From the NCBI GenBank assembly GCA_021771715.1, contig JAETOO010000001.1:124001-188000 (forward strand): a DNA stretch of 64,000 nucleotides, in the 5' to 3' direction. The translations under genes were made by a program, and so were the position numbers. Shown piece after piece: positions 18,163-27,471 of this stretch. The notes under the pieces are model-generated. The model worked only from the letters and a program-made list of their open reading frames with translations, was not told the DNA's origin and searched no databases. Every line of letters starts with the position of its first letter. The stretch's first letter is position 1. This DNA comes from Oscillospiraceae bacterium (GTDB lineage Bacteria > Bacillota > Clostridia > Lachnospirales > Lachnospiraceae).

Positions 18163-19083
18163 TCAGATAAAGCTCTCGCCGCGGATCGCCTTGGACGCCT
18201 TGTTCGCACCGACGAGCAGGACCACGCTGACTACGCTCTTTAGCATGCTGATCGCGACCGATACGGAATAGCTTCCGCTGCCCATCGCCGTGTTGTAGAC
18301 GTAGAGGTCAAGCACCTGAATATATTCCTTATTAAATGAGTTCTGGAATACGTAGAACTGCTCCATACCGTTGTTCAGGAAGTTCGCAATGTTGATCATC
18401 AGCAGGACGAAGTACGTCGGAAGCAGGCTCGGGATCGTGATATTTCGGATCAGCTGCATCCTATTCGCCCCGTCGACCTTTGCCGCCTGGTAGAGCTCAT
18501 CGTCGATGCCGTTAATCGCCGCGATGTACATGATCGCCGCCCATCCCAGGTTCTTCCAGGTCAGCCACAGCCACTGCGTAAACCACACATGGCTCGTCGA
18601 CTGTAGAAAGAGGATCGGCTCGTCAATGATGCCGAGATTCATCAGCAGCGTGTTCGCCATGCCGGTGCTGTTGAACATGCTGAACGCAATGGAGTAGACG
18701 AGCACCCAGCTCACGAAGTTCGGCAGCGTCGTAACCGTCTGAACGAACTTGCGGAACGGCACGCAGCGGATCTCGTTGAGGAATACCGCAAAGAGCATCG
18801 GCAGCCACGAGGTGCCGAGCGTCAGCGCGCTCATCGCGAAGGTATTCTTCAGCACCTGAATGATCTGCTTTACCTTGACCGGGTTCTCCACCAGTGACTT
18901 GAACCATTTCAGCCCTACGAACTCCGCCTGTGAAAATGGCTTCGGCGGCCGGTAATCGTAGAACGCATACACCCATCCGTACAGCGGATAGTAAGAGAAC
19001 ACCGCTACCAGCAATAGGAATGGCAGAATGTACAGGAAAAGTTGAAATGATTTCCTTTGTTTCTTTGTACTTGCATTTTTCAA
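18163..19083 (-). CDS. carbohydrate ABC transporter permease, YteP/LplB type
   Basis: The 306-residue protein starts at TTG 19081-19083, 9 nt after GGGAGG. The ATG that lies closer to this site opens only a three-codon frame. YPLYGWVYAFYDYRPP at about 27-42 is the characteristic YteP/LplB loop and YQAAKVDGANRMQ carries the transport motif. It is the first gene of the importer operon and has a well-formed promoter with a LacI-type site just after the start point. In Bacillus subtilis, homologues serve rhamnogalacturonan-derived oligosaccharides. Confidence 0.92.
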   Translation of the reverse strand: MKNASTKKQRKSFQLFLYILPFLLLVAVFSYYPLYGWVYAFYDYRPPKPFSQAEFVGLKWFKSLVENPVKVKQIIQVLKNTFAMSALTLGTSWLPMLFAVFLNEIRCVPFRKFVQTVTTLPNFVSWVLVYSIAFSMFNSTGMANTLLMNLGIIDEPILFLQSTSHVWFTQWLWLTWKNLGWAAIMYIAAINGIDDELYQAAKVDGANRMQLIRNITIPSLLPTYFVLLMINIANFLNNGMEQFYVFQNSFNKEYIQVLDLYVYNTAMGSGSYSVSVAISMLKSVVSVVLLVGANKASKAIRGESFI

Positions 19084-19114
19084 AATCTCATGCCTCCCGT
19101 TTCTTTTTTATTTG

Positions 19115-19391
19115 TGTTTATCGTTTTACTTAATTCATAATTACTATAGTCATTATCCCTCAAGATGTCAATTATTATTTTATCAAAAATCTATTTTTAT
19201 TAATTATTGCCAGATTTTCAATTTTATTTTTGTGCATAATATTGAATGAATTTGATGAAAATATGAGTTTTTTATTTTTTGATCTTGTTTTAACGTTTTT
19301 TCTTATTTCCGAATAACTTCTGGTTTATACAAGAAAAAGCTATATTTTTTTGATATTTTCTTTTTTTATTCATAAATTGATTTAACGTTTT
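19115..19391. promoter_or_regulatory. candidate LacI-family operators in the importer promoter region
   Basis: Three related sites with a central CG step fall in this AT-rich gap: GTGTTTATCGTTTTAC at 19115-19130, just downstream of the promoter start point, and TTTAACGTTTT around 19292-19297 and 19384-19389. AACGTT with flanking T/A runs resembles LacI-family half-site pairs, and a LacI regulator gene is next door. The rest of the gap (19172-19447) has no other recognisable gene. Confidence 0.45.
19143..19171 (-). promoter_or_regulatory. sigma-A-type promoter of the YteP-YtcP-binding protein operon
   Basis: On the minus strand TTGACA (19166-19171), a 17-nt spacer and TATAGT (19143-19148) form a near-consensus promoter about 60 nt before the TTG start of the first permease gene. 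Confidence 0.75.
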
Positions 19392-19450
19392 ATCCCGTGT
19401 TTCGGATGAGCGCGGTACAGAAATGTGAGGAGGTGACGACATTCGGCCAT

Positions 19451-19473
19451 AAAAAAAGAGCCGGCGTCCCGGC
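19451..19473 (-). terminator. intrinsic terminator of the LacI regulator gene
   Basis: On the minus strand GCCGG-GACG-CCGGC is followed by CTCTTTTTTT. It lies about 45 nt after the regulator stop codon. Confidence 0.7.
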
Positions 19474-19516
19474 AGATGCTGATTCATCTGTCAGAGCGGC
19501 AGCTCTGTATTCTGAT

Positions 19517-20584
19517 CTATTCTTCTCCCTCTTCTGCCGGGATGAGCCGGTGCACAGACTCGCGCACCAGCAGCGTGCCCGGAATCCGCACATGTTCCGT
19601 CGGCGGTACTTCCTCCCCTTCGGCGCAGTCCAGCCGTCTCAGGAGTCTGCGCGCCGCCTCCCGGCCGATCTCGTGCAGCGGCAGCGTGCTGCTGGTCAGC
19701 TTCGGCAGATACCACTCTGCCCCCTCGTTGTTGTCAAACCCCGTGACCGCGATGTCTCTCCCCACCTTCAGGCCGTGCTCCGCGATGCACCGGTACACGC
19801 CTCCCGCCATTAGGTCCGACATGCAGAAGATCGCCGTCACTTTCTCGCGCAGCAGCTCCTCCGTGACCTTGTACGCCACCTCCGGCTCCCAGTCTCCGTA
19901 CTTGATCCAGCTGGGATTGTACAGGATCCCCGCCTCATACAGCGCCCGCTGATACCCCAGCAGGCGATGGACCGAGTGCAGATTGTCCGGGCGCCCGCTG
20001 ATCACGCCGATGCGGCGGTGCCCCTGGCTCAGGATATACTTTACCATCTCATAGCCTCCGGACTCATCGTCGATCTCCACCGACGTCACATCCGCATCCG
20101 AGCAGCAGTACGCGAGCACCACCGGGATCGAGACCCCCTCCGGGAAGAAATTGATCTTCCGCTCATGGCCTCCGATGTAGATCAGTCCATCCACCTTAAT
20201 CGACGTAAATTCCCGCACGACCGGCTCCAGCACCTCGCGCACCAGCTCCGGGTGGCCATACCACATATCCTTCCACCTGGCATACAGGCGCAGGTTCTGC
20301 AGGAGGATGTGATATCCCTTCTCCTCGCACCGCTCCATGATACCCTCGACGATATCCGGGGTCGTGAACTGCGCAAGGTCCTCCGCAATGATCCCGATAT
20401 TCTGTGTCCTCTGTTTTCTGAGTCCCTGCGCAAAATAGTTCGGATGATATCCGAGCTCCTCCATCGCCGCAAGCACCTTCCTCCGCGTCTCCTCGCCGAC
20501 CTTCGGCTTGCCGTTCAGGATATTTGATACAGTCGTAACAGAGACGTTGCAGCTCTGTGCAATCTCCTTCAATGTCACCGGCAT
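19517..20584 (-). CDS. LacI family transcriptional regulator
   Basis: This is a 355-residue regulator. Residues 3-50 form the LacI helix-turn-helix and hinge (VTLKEIAQSCNVSVTTVSNILNG ... GYHPNYFAQGLR), and residues 62-345 form a periplasmic-binding-protein-like sugar sensor (IGIIAED, VTGFDNNEGAEW). It lies between the GH35/GH105 genes and the importer operon and is flanked by its own promoter and terminator, so it most likely represses the importer and perhaps neighbouring glycosidases until an imported sugar binds. Confidence 0.95.
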   Translation of the reverse strand: MPVTLKEIAQSCNVSVTTVSNILNGKPKVGEETRRKVLAAMEELGYHPNYFAQGLRKQRTQNIGIIAEDLAQFTTPDIVEGIMERCEEKGYHILLQNLRLYARWKDMWYGHPELVREVLEPVVREFTSIKVDGLIYIGGHERKINFFPEGVSIPVVLAYCCSDADVTSVEIDDESGGYEMVKYILSQGHRRIGVISGRPDNLHSVHRLLGYQRALYEAGILYNPSWIKYGDWEPEVAYKVTEELLREKVTAIFCMSDLMAGGVYRCIAEHGLKVGRDIAVTGFDNNEGAEWYLPKLTSSTLPLHEIGREAARRLLRRLDCAEGEEVPPTEHVRIPGTLLVRESVHRLIPAEEGEE

Positions 20585-20659
20585 GGTTCCAACTCCTCTC
20601 CCGCCTCACACCTCCAGGAAGCAGGTTTTCAGCTCCTTTTTTCTTCTCGCACTGTTACA

Positions 20660-20689
20660 AAGTTACTACGAACAGAGGCGAACTGTCAA
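20660..20689 (-). promoter_or_regulatory. promoter of the LacI regulator gene
   Basis: On the minus strand TTGACA (20684-20689) is followed after 18 nt by TAACTT (20660-20665), about 75 nt ahead of the regulator start. Confidence 0.5.
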
Positions 20690-20781
20690 GAGATAATTGG
20701 GGAAACGGGAACTTGAATCCGGGCTTTCGTTTTACTTGCAATATCCGGGCCGGTATGGTATAGCGAAATAGCAATCTATTT

Positions 20782-23415
20782 TTAATCCAGCTGAATCTTA
20801 TACTCAGTGAGCATCGCCGCGGCCTGCAGCATGCAGCCGTTTTCCACCGGGAGATCATAGTACACCCGGTTGCCGTACGGGTTCGGGAGCGGTTTGTCGC
20901 TCGGGTAGATGCGCAGCGTCAGCTCCTCAGGGTAACCAAACCGTTTCAGTGCCAGATGCCACTGTTCTCCCGTCGTGAACCAGTCGTCCGCCAGACGACC
21001 GTCCAGATAGACCTCCGCCCGGTCTCCGAGATAATCAATCGCGAGATACTGCTGGTGCAGCTCGCATGTCCCGGCACGCAGGCGTTCCGTGCCGCAGTCC
21101 CCGCTCCGGTAAATCGGCTTCACGCAATACTCCCGGTATGCGATGGAGCCATCCGCATACCGGCTTTCCTTCACCAGAGTAAATGTTCCTCTCCCCTGAG
21201 CATCCGGGATCGCTGCAGCTTTCTTCTGGGCACCGGAAGCTGTCGGATTTCCTTCTGCGGCACCTGATCCCGTCAGGGTTCGCGGCTCGCCTGCCCCTCC
21301 GTAAATGGTAAGCGTCTCCTCCGGATTCTTCGTGAGCAGATAGTTATGTCCGTCCTGCGAGAACACGCAGCTGTCTGCGCGCTCTGTGATGTACAGCCGG
21401 TCACCAATCCTGAAAGCGCGGTCTGCCTGCTCCCGCGTCAGCACCACGATGTCCTCCGGCTCATCTCTCCACTCAAAATACGGCTTGCAGGCGCTTCCCA
21501 CATAGTAGAACGACCGTGCGCCAATCCGGCAGAGCAGAGACGCATTCGTCCGCACCGGAAGGCGCATCGCACTTCCGCAGTTGAGCTCTCTGTTTCCTGG
21601 CTGATCCGCAACCTGTTTTCCTGGCTGATCCGCCATCTGACTTCCGGTCTGATGATCAGCCGTCCGATCTCTCACTTGTCCTGTATTTTGTCTTCCTACC
21701 TGCTCTCCTGCTCGACCTGTCGCCTCCTGTCTTTCAGGCCGCTCAACCGCCTGACTTGCGCTTCGCTTTCCAATCCATTCTCCCGCCATCTCCGGCACCA
21801 GAAACGGGATCACCGCGCACTCGCCGCCCTTCACGCAGAGATGCGGAAGGAGCAATTCCCGGCCCCCGATATCCTTACCGCCCTCTCTACCTGGTACTTT
21901 GCCTGACTCTTTATTGGGCTCTTTATCGCACTCTCTATTGGACTCTTTATCCGACTCTTTATCGCACTCTGTAACGTCCTCGAACACCAGCCGCACAGCC
22001 GCGTCGAGCTGATCCTTCATCCGGCGTTTTCGCTGATGGTTGTTGACGAAGAGAAAGCCTGCGCCTGCCTCAAAATTCACCCGTGCAGTCACACGCAGCG
22101 TCTCGAGGTTCTCTGCCGACTGCGGCTGCAGCTCGGCAAAGTACGTCTCGCTGCCTGCGATGAGCCAGCCGAAGTCCTGCAGCAGAAGGTGCAGCTTCTT
22201 CAGTCTCCCGTAGCTCTCGTTCAGTTCCCCGGACTGCCGGATGCAGGTCTGGAAGTCGTAGCTCTTCACCGGCAGGTCATTGATATAGCCGGTCGCGCGG
22301 GACTCCTGCAGCGTCGAGTACCGGCCGTCCGGGTTGATGCCGCCGTGGTACATGTAGTAGCCCAGCAGGTTCGCACCGCTGCCGAGCATACAGAGCGCCT
22401 GCGATTCGATGTCCGCGGGCCACGGATACGTCCTGCGGTGTGCCGTCACCTGCAGACCTGCGCCCAGCTCCGCTGTCAGGTACGGGCTAAGTTCCGGGTC
22501 GTACGTCAATCGCACCTGCTCCTCGCGCTTCAGATCGGAGCCGATGTTCTCATCCTGGCGGTACGGTGCAAACACAAAATTTTCGTTTGCCGGCAGTTCG
22601 TCCGCGCTGCAGTCCCACGGCGCATCCACATACCCGCCGAGCACCGGGAGCGTCTCGCCGTCGACCACGTACGCACCGCCCCAGCCGGTCGCCGTATAGT
22701 ACGGCGCGGTCAGCCCCGCCTCCGCGGCCAGCCGTTTCAGCGTCCGCATATGCGCCAGGCCCTCCTGCACATCGGAAGGGCCGCCGCAGTGCCCGTATTC
22801 ATTTTCCAGCTGGATCCCGAGGATCAGGCCGCCGTCCTTCCACAGCTCGCCGCGCGCCTGCTCGCCGATCTTCCCGTAGAATGCGCGCACCAATTCCAGA
22901 TACGCCGGGTGATTCGTCCGCACGTTGCGGCTCGCCCATTTACCCGCATCCGACCCAACAGTCAGATTCTCAGCCGTATCCTGGTCATCCGACACCGCCC
23001 AATTCCCCGATACCACCCAGTCCGGAAAGCCGCCGTTGCGGCACTCGCCGTGCGCCCAGGGGCCGATCCGCAGCCACACCGGCATGCTGATTCTCCGGCA
23101 GACCTCGAGAAACGCGTGCAGGTTCCGGCAGCCCTCAAAGTTCCACTCGCCCCGGCGTTCCTCGTGGTGAATCCAGAACACGTACGTCGCCACGATCTCC
23201 ACGCCGCCCGCGCGCAGCTTCAGCAATTCCTCCTCCCAGTCCTCCGGCTCGTACCGCGAGAAATGGAACTCTCCCATCACCGGAAAAAACCGTTTCCCGT
23301 TTCTCAGAAAGCTGATATTGTCTACCTGATATAAATTCCCTTCCTGATCCGCTCCCTGCATCGCAAGCAGCTTTGCCTCCCGCCTGCTTCGCCTTACCCG
23401 AATCAAATTTTCCAT
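20782..23415 (-). CDS. family 35-like glycoside hydrolase (beta-galactosidase type)
   Basis: The ATG at 23413-23415 follows GGAGG at 9 nt; the open frame further upstream overlaps GH105 and lacks a site. The 877-residue enzyme has a GH35-type TIM barrel: PVMGEFHFSRYE at about 45-56, IGPWAHGECRNGGFP at 117-131, the probable acid/base Glu 206 in QLENEYG, and YYMYHGGIN further on. Two hydrophilic low-complexity stretches of Lys/Glu- and Gln/Gly-rich repeats interrupt the second half. It has no signal peptide. It probably removes beta-galactose from pectic galactan fragments, and is followed upstream by GH105 in the same unit (21-nt gap). Confidence 0.85.
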   Translation of the reverse strand: MENLIRVRRSRREAKLLAMQGADQEGNLYQVDNISFLRNGKRFFPVMGEFHFSRYEPEDWEEELLKLRAGGVEIVATYVFWIHHEERRGEWNFEGCRNLHAFLEVCRRISMPVWLRIGPWAHGECRNGGFPDWVVSGNWAVSDDQDTAENLTVGSDAGKWASRNVRTNHPAYLELVRAFYGKIGEQARGELWKDGGLILGIQLENEYGHCGGPSDVQEGLAHMRTLKRLAAEAGLTAPYYTATGWGGAYVVDGETLPVLGGYVDAPWDCSADELPANENFVFAPYRQDENIGSDLKREEQVRLTYDPELSPYLTAELGAGLQVTAHRRTYPWPADIESQALCMLGSGANLLGYYMYHGGINPDGRYSTLQESRATGYINDLPVKSYDFQTCIRQSGELNESYGRLKKLHLLLQDFGWLIAGSETYFAELQPQSAENLETLRVTARVNFEAGAGFLFVNNHQRKRRMKDQLDAAVRLVFEDVTECDKESDKESNRECDKEPNKESGKVPGREGGKDIGGRELLLPHLCVKGGECAVIPFLVPEMAGEWIGKRSASQAVERPERQEATGRAGEQVGRQNTGQVRDRTADHQTGSQMADQPGKQVADQPGNRELNCGSAMRLPVRTNASLLCRIGARSFYYVGSACKPYFEWRDEPEDIVVLTREQADRAFRIGDRLYITERADSCVFSQDGHNYLLTKNPEETLTIYGGAGEPRTLTGSGAAEGNPTASGAQKKAAAIPDAQGRGTFTLVKESRYADGSIAYREYCVKPIYRSGDCGTERLRAGTCELHQQYLAIDYLGDRAEVYLDGRLADDWFTTGEQWHLALKRFGYPEELTLRIYPSDKPLPNPYGNRVYYDLPVENGCMLQAAAMLTEYKIQLD
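21590..21975 (-). repeat. low-complexity repeat region inside the GH35 gene
   Basis: Two arrays are seen. Around 21590-21650 a roughly 24-nt unit with CCTGGCTGATCCGC is repeated, encoding ADQPGKQV-type units. Around 21905-21970 a short unit with ACTCTTTAT recurs, encoding CDKES/NKES-type units. Both keep frame and lie between beta-rich domains, so they are probably flexible loops. Confidence 0.7.
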
Positions 23416-23435
23416 AAGACAGCGCCTCCGCTCCT

Positions 23436-24464
23436 CTACCTGTCCGCGCCCAGCACTTCCGCCAAAAACGCGAGCGCCAGTCCCTGTCCCCAGCCCTGGG
23501 GCCATCGCTTTGTGATGCCGCGGTAGCCGTCGGCATCCTTCATCACAGCCGTCCCGCCGGACACATTGCACACCTTTCCGCTCGGGTCAATGTGCGCGAG
23601 CACACCGCCGATCGCGCGGTCGACATACTTTGTGTGCAGCGGATTCCCGTGCACGAGCATCGCGGCCGCGATCCCCGCCGACGCAGAGACCTCCTCGTAC
23701 GATTCCGGATCGTCCACGATCGTCCTCCACAGGCCGTTCTCCGTCTGCACCATCTTGAGCGCAGAGAGCTGCTCATCGAGCGAGCCCGCGACATCCATGT
23801 ACTTCGGGTACAGATACCACTGGGGCAGAATCGTCCCGGCCTTCGCCATCGTGTACGCCGCCCACGCGTTTGCGCGCCCCCAGAAGATCCCGGACATGTG
23901 ATCCCGCGTGCAGTTGTTGTAGCCGTGATAGAAAAATCCCTTCTGCGCATCCTGCAGATAGTTTGTGTGCCAGTTCCACTGCGTCAGCGCATCGTCGATC
24001 AGCGATTCATCCTTCTCGAGCACGCCGACGCGCAGCAGGAAAAACGCCGCCATGAACAGGGTGTCCGCCCACGCCTGCTCCGGAAAGTCATTGTCCGCGG
24101 ACACCGTGTGCTGCAGGACCCCGTCGCCGAAGCGCAGCGCCTCGTGCTCCAGGTACGCGACCTTGCTTTTGATGAGCTCCAGATACCGCTCCTCCCCGGT
24201 CGCCTGGTACAGCGTCAGCAGACAGTGCCCCATCGCGCACGTGTTCACCGTCCACGGCTGCGGCAGTCCCAGCGCAATCAGCTCGTCCACCCGCTCCCGC
24301 ACCATGTCCAGGTACTCCCGCTTTCCGGTGCGCTCGTACGCCTCACACACGCCGTAGTACGCAACTCCGCACGGCCAGTCCCACGTCAGGTCCATCTGCA
24401 GCGTCCGCGCCACGACGCGGTCGAGCGTCTCCTCAATCTGTGCTCTGTCATAGTTCAACTTCAT
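23436..24464 (-). CDS. family 105 unsaturated rhamnogalacturonyl hydrolase
   Basis: The ATG at 24462-24464 has GGAGGG 8 nt upstream. The 342-residue protein is the usual length of YteR/YesR enzymes, an (alpha/alpha)6 barrel. AWADTLFMAAFFLLR at 131-145 is the GH88/GH105 signature, with Asp 134 as the likely general acid. WPCGVAYYGV near residue 30 and the SGIFWGRANAW segment are also typical. It hydrolyses the unsaturated galacturonyl residue that lyases leave on rhamnogalacturonan oligosaccharides, in the cytosol. It is the first gene of the GH105-GH35 unit. Confidence 0.92.
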   Translation of the reverse strand: MKLNYDRAQIEETLDRVVARTLQMDLTWDWPCGVAYYGVCEAYERTGKREYLDMVRERVDELIALGLPQPWTVNTCAMGHCLLTLYQATGEERYLELIKSKVAYLEHEALRFGDGVLQHTVSADNDFPEQAWADTLFMAAFFLLRVGVLEKDESLIDDALTQWNWHTNYLQDAQKGFFYHGYNNCTRDHMSGIFWGRANAWAAYTMAKAGTILPQWYLYPKYMDVAGSLDEQLSALKMVQTENGLWRTIVDDPESYEEVSASAGIAAAMLVHGNPLHTKYVDRAIGGVLAHIDPSGKVCNVSGGTAVMKDADGYRGITKRWPQGWGQGLALAFLAEVLGADR

Positions 24465-24841
24465 ATCCCGTTCCCTCCGTTCCAGCTCTGTGTTTTGCTC
24501 TGTATCATGTTCCATATATTTTGATCCGAACACTCTGGTTCATGCAGCCTCTCTTTGATACACTGATTTTTATATCCGGGCGGGCTCCGCTACTTTACGT
24601 TCTATTATAATCCCAAACCGCCCCGCGCTCTTTCCATTTCTTTACTTTCTGTGCCGAATTTGACTTTCACAGCCTCCTTCACACTTTCTTCAGGCCGCCA
24701 CATGCAGTTCCCCTTTGGGATACTTTAAATGCTTTGATCCTTCTCAGTTTAACATAAAGCGCTTCGCTTTCCTAGAGCGAATCATCCCCACACAGCAAGA
24801 ACATACTTCCCCAAAATGCATACCCGCCTATCCTTTCCATC
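24465..24841 (-). promoter_or_regulatory. upstream region of the GH105-GH35 unit
   Basis: This gap holds no credible gene. A perfect TATAAT (minus strand, 24604-24609) lies about 140 nt before the GH105 start, but the -35 position (AAGAGC) is poor, suggesting activation. AAGCGCTT at 24757-24764 is a perfect 8-bp palindrome resembling the core of a catabolite-responsive (CcpA) site, with only partial flanking match. Confidence 0.35.
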
Positions 24842-24892
24842 AAAAAAAGCATACCGGCTTTCCGTTTTCACAGAACGTATGCCGGTATGCTT
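24842..24892 (-). terminator. strong intrinsic terminator of the third importer operon
   Basis: On the minus strand AAGCATACCGGC pairs perfectly with GCCGGTATGCTT around a loop of about 22 nt and is followed by TTTTTTT. It lies 22 nt after the esterase-fold gene, the last of the operon. Confidence 0.9.
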
Positions 24893-24913
24893 CCCCCCGC
24901 CAGAACAATTCTC

Positions 24914-25783
24914 TCAAAGAATCCTTCGCTTGAGCGGCAGCCATTCCTCGAACGCCACTCTTATAAACTGATCCCAGTTCTCAAAATTGTGGTCATAACC
25001 CTCCGGGCAGAAGTACTGAACAGGGTAGCCCAGCTCCTTCAAAATCCGCACATCATCTTCCACCCGGCTTCGTATGAATTCTTTTTCTCCGCAGAGAATA
25101 TAGAAATCGCAGAGCTCACGCCCTTCCTCCTTATAGCGCTTTGCAATCGGGTACAGATCCAGCGGAGAACCCGGAAAATCGTTTCCCTCGCCAAATGACG
25201 CGTTATACAGCGGCATGAATGTGCGGAAATGATCTCCGTTCAGCTCATCCACCAAGGTTTGCGTGCACAGTGTCATGCCGATGCCGCCTGACAGATCCAC
25301 ACAGGTCCGGTACAGCTCCGGATGCATCACCGCCATTCCCAGCGCAACATTTCCTCCCATTGCATACCCCATGACGAAATTGTCCTCCCGCTTTGGCGAG
25401 GAAGGAAACAGGCTCTGTATCACCACCGGAAGCTCATCTGTCAGGAAGGTCATATACTTCACACCGTACAGGGCATCCACCCCAAACGAATTGGGAATCC
25501 CCGGAACCACCACCATCACCTGATTTTCCTGCGCATACCGCTCGACATTCGTGTACCGGAAGGTCAGCGTGTCATCGTCGCCGCCCCCATGAATCAGATA
25601 CACCGTCTGAAACTTCATCCCCGGCCGGTACGTCGCACGGCTCTTCTGCATCACCGGATTCTCAGACGCACGCCGCTCATCCGCTTCCTCGTAGTAGCTG
25701 ATTCCGTCCGTCGGGCACGCGATGCTGATATCCATATAGTGCCCCAGCACCTGACTCCTGTAATTAAATCGCATTAACCCCAT
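24914..25783 (-). CDS. esterase-D-like alpha/beta-hydrolase fold protein lacking the nucleophile serine
   Basis: The ATG at 25781-25783 follows AAGGAAGAG; it encodes 289 residues. The fold signature is clear: YLIHGGGDDD near 62-71 (oxyanion region), MGYAMGGNVALG at 138-149 in place of the usual GxSMGG elbow, and GYDHNFENW near 262-270 with the catalytic-type His 265. The codon at the nucleophile position is GCA (Ala 141), not Ser, and the acid position reads CGEKEF rather than the usual CGTEDF. It is therefore probably inactive as a serine esterase, or works otherwise. It is the last gene of the third importer operon. Relatives include acetyl and feruloyl esterases. Confidence 0.8.
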   Translation of the reverse strand: MGLMRFNYRSQVLGHYMDISIACPTDGISYYEEADERRASENPVMQKSRATYRPGMKFQTVYLIHGGGDDDTLTFRYTNVERYAQENQVMVVVPGIPNSFGVDALYGVKYMTFLTDELPVVIQSLFPSSPKREDNFVMGYAMGGNVALGMAVMHPELYRTCVDLSGGIGMTLCTQTLVDELNGDHFRTFMPLYNASFGEGNDFPGSPLDLYPIAKRYKEEGRELCDFYILCGEKEFIRSRVEDDVRILKELGYPVQYFCPEGYDHNFENWDQFIRVAFEEWLPLKRRIL

Positions 25784-25859
25784 AGCTTCTCTTCCTTTCT
25801 CTCTGCTCACACACGGTTCCTGCACTCCATTTTATACGGAATCCGCACCAGGCGCAACA

Positions 25860-27446
25860 CTAATAAATATATGCTTTCCCTTCTTCCTTTTTCCCGTAAA
25901 ACGCAATCTTCATGTCCGGAAGAAGTTCCTGCAGACACGTCAGCAGTTCCTCCTCGTGATCTGTGTACAGCTCGTACGTCCGGTCAAAGACCATCGTCTT
26001 CAAATGCTCTGCCGTACACGGCTCCCAGAGCGGAAGCAGCCTGGAATCCGGTACGCCATGCTTCGCAAAGCTCGTAAACGCCTCAGAAAAAGCAGTCTCC
26101 AGCTCCCGTACTGCATCGCTGGCGTGGCAGACCGGAGTGATGTCTGCATTGTGGAACACAAACGGGATGTCCGCACTGTGCCAGGCTGCCGTACCTCCCT
26201 GATAGTCAAACTCAGCAGCCATCAGATAGAGATACACCGGCGCCGCAGACTGCGCAGCCTTTTTCCTCACGTAGCGCAGCGTATCCATGCGGAAAAACGT
26301 GTCCACGCTGCCGGCATACGCCTCATTGACCTTCGGATAGGCGCTCCGGAACAGTCTCAGAAGCTTCTCTCCCGCCTCCTCGCCGAACCTGCTCCTGATC
26401 GCGTTTTCCCGCTCGGCCACCGAGAGACGCTTCTTCTCCTCGATCCCATCCGGACGGCCGAACTCTGTCAGCGTCGTCCCCACCATGACGGGAACCCTGC
26501 CAAAATAAGGGGTCGTCCCGTAATCCTGCATACAGCCCAGGTACCAGTCATTCTTTTTCGGTCCCCAGCCAATCTCATAGCCGGCATTCGTCAGGTTGAT
26601 GCAGGCGCGCTCGACCGCCCGCACCAGGATGACCTCCGGCACAGCCAGAAACGCTTCCAGCTCTCCCTCCTCAAGCCCCAGCTCGTGCAGAATCTCCAGG
26701 ACAATCTGCTTCGCCGGGACGGTCGTATGCACCAGCATATTGTCATCCGGTATGACGCCGCTCATGATAATCGCCTTGTGGTAAAGGCCGTCCGCCTCCG
26801 GAATCTGCCCAAGCGCGGCCACCTTTCCGCCGCCCCCGGACTGACCGAACACCGTCACGTTGTCCGGGTCCCCTCCGAACGCCGCAATATTGTCTCTGAC
26901 CCAGCGAAGCGCGGCCACGATATCCGCCATCCCCGCGTTGACCGAATTTTTGTACTCCGGTCCGAAATCAGACATGTCCAAATGTCCGAACACGTTCAGT
27001 CTGTGGTTCAGAGACACCAATACCACATCGTCAAATTTCGCCAGATTTGCCCCGTCATAGCAGCACAGATCCACCGCTGATCCATCTGAATAGCCTCCTC
27101 CATGCAGCCAGACCATGACCGCCTTTTTTGCGCCGGAATCCAGTGTGTTCGTCCAGACATTCAAATACTGACAGTGCTCACTCTCCACCCAGAAGCGATG
27201 AGGCAGAATTGCCTCATCCTGGGGGATCTGCTTCGGAAACACGTGAGCCGGGCAGTTGTAGCCATACGAAGTGGCATCTGCCACTCCATCCCATCGTTCT
27301 ACCTCCTCCGGCATCTGGAAGCGCTTTGCCTTCGCATAGCGTATTCCCCGGAACTGATAGACGCCGTCAAAATACAGGCCGCGGAGCCACCCCTTCTCCG
27401 TCTTCACCACAGGCTCGTTCTTATTGCACCGAAAACCTTTTTCCAT
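25860..27446 (-). CDS. carboxylesterase type B family protein
   Basis: The ATG at 27444-27446 follows AAGGAGA; a longer frame overlapping the binding-protein gene is rejected. The 528-residue protein has the type B pattern: FRGIRYA near 32-38, VWLHGGGYSDGSA at 112-124 (oxyanion hole), the nucleophile Ser 203 in VFGQSGGGGK, and a C-terminal VFHNAD/HGVP segment. No signal peptide is present, so it should deacylate imported esters in the cytosol. It sits between the binding-protein gene (25-nt gap) and a second esterase-fold gene, suggesting the operon handles an acylated sugar. Confidence 0.9.
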   Translation of the reverse strand: MEKGFRCNKNEPVVKTEKGWLRGLYFDGVYQFRGIRYAKAKRFQMPEEVERWDGVADATSYGYNCPAHVFPKQIPQDEAILPHRFWVESEHCQYLNVWTNTLDSGAKKAVMVWLHGGGYSDGSAVDLCCYDGANLAKFDDVVLVSLNHRLNVFGHLDMSDFGPEYKNSVNAGMADIVAALRWVRDNIAAFGGDPDNVTVFGQSGGGGKVAALGQIPEADGLYHKAIIMSGVIPDDNMLVHTTVPAKQIVLEILHELGLEEGELEAFLAVPEVILVRAVERACINLTNAGYEIGWGPKKNDWYLGCMQDYGTTPYFGRVPVMVGTTLTEFGRPDGIEEKKRLSVAERENAIRSRFGEEAGEKLLRLFRSAYPKVNEAYAGSVDTFFRMDTLRYVRKKAAQSAAPVYLYLMAAEFDYQGGTAAWHSADIPFVFHNADITPVCHASDAVRELETAFSEAFTSFAKHGVPDSRLLPLWEPCTAEHLKTMVFDRTYELYTDHEEELLTCLQELLPDMKIAFYGKKEEGKAYIY

Positions 27447-27471
27447 ACCTTCTCCTTTTTCGATTCTTCCG

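Noticed and set aside
19113-19130. CcpA catabolite site at the importer promoter
   Set aside because: The CG-centred site is one base off the normal spacing of the consensus; a LacI-family site fits better with the adjacent regulator.
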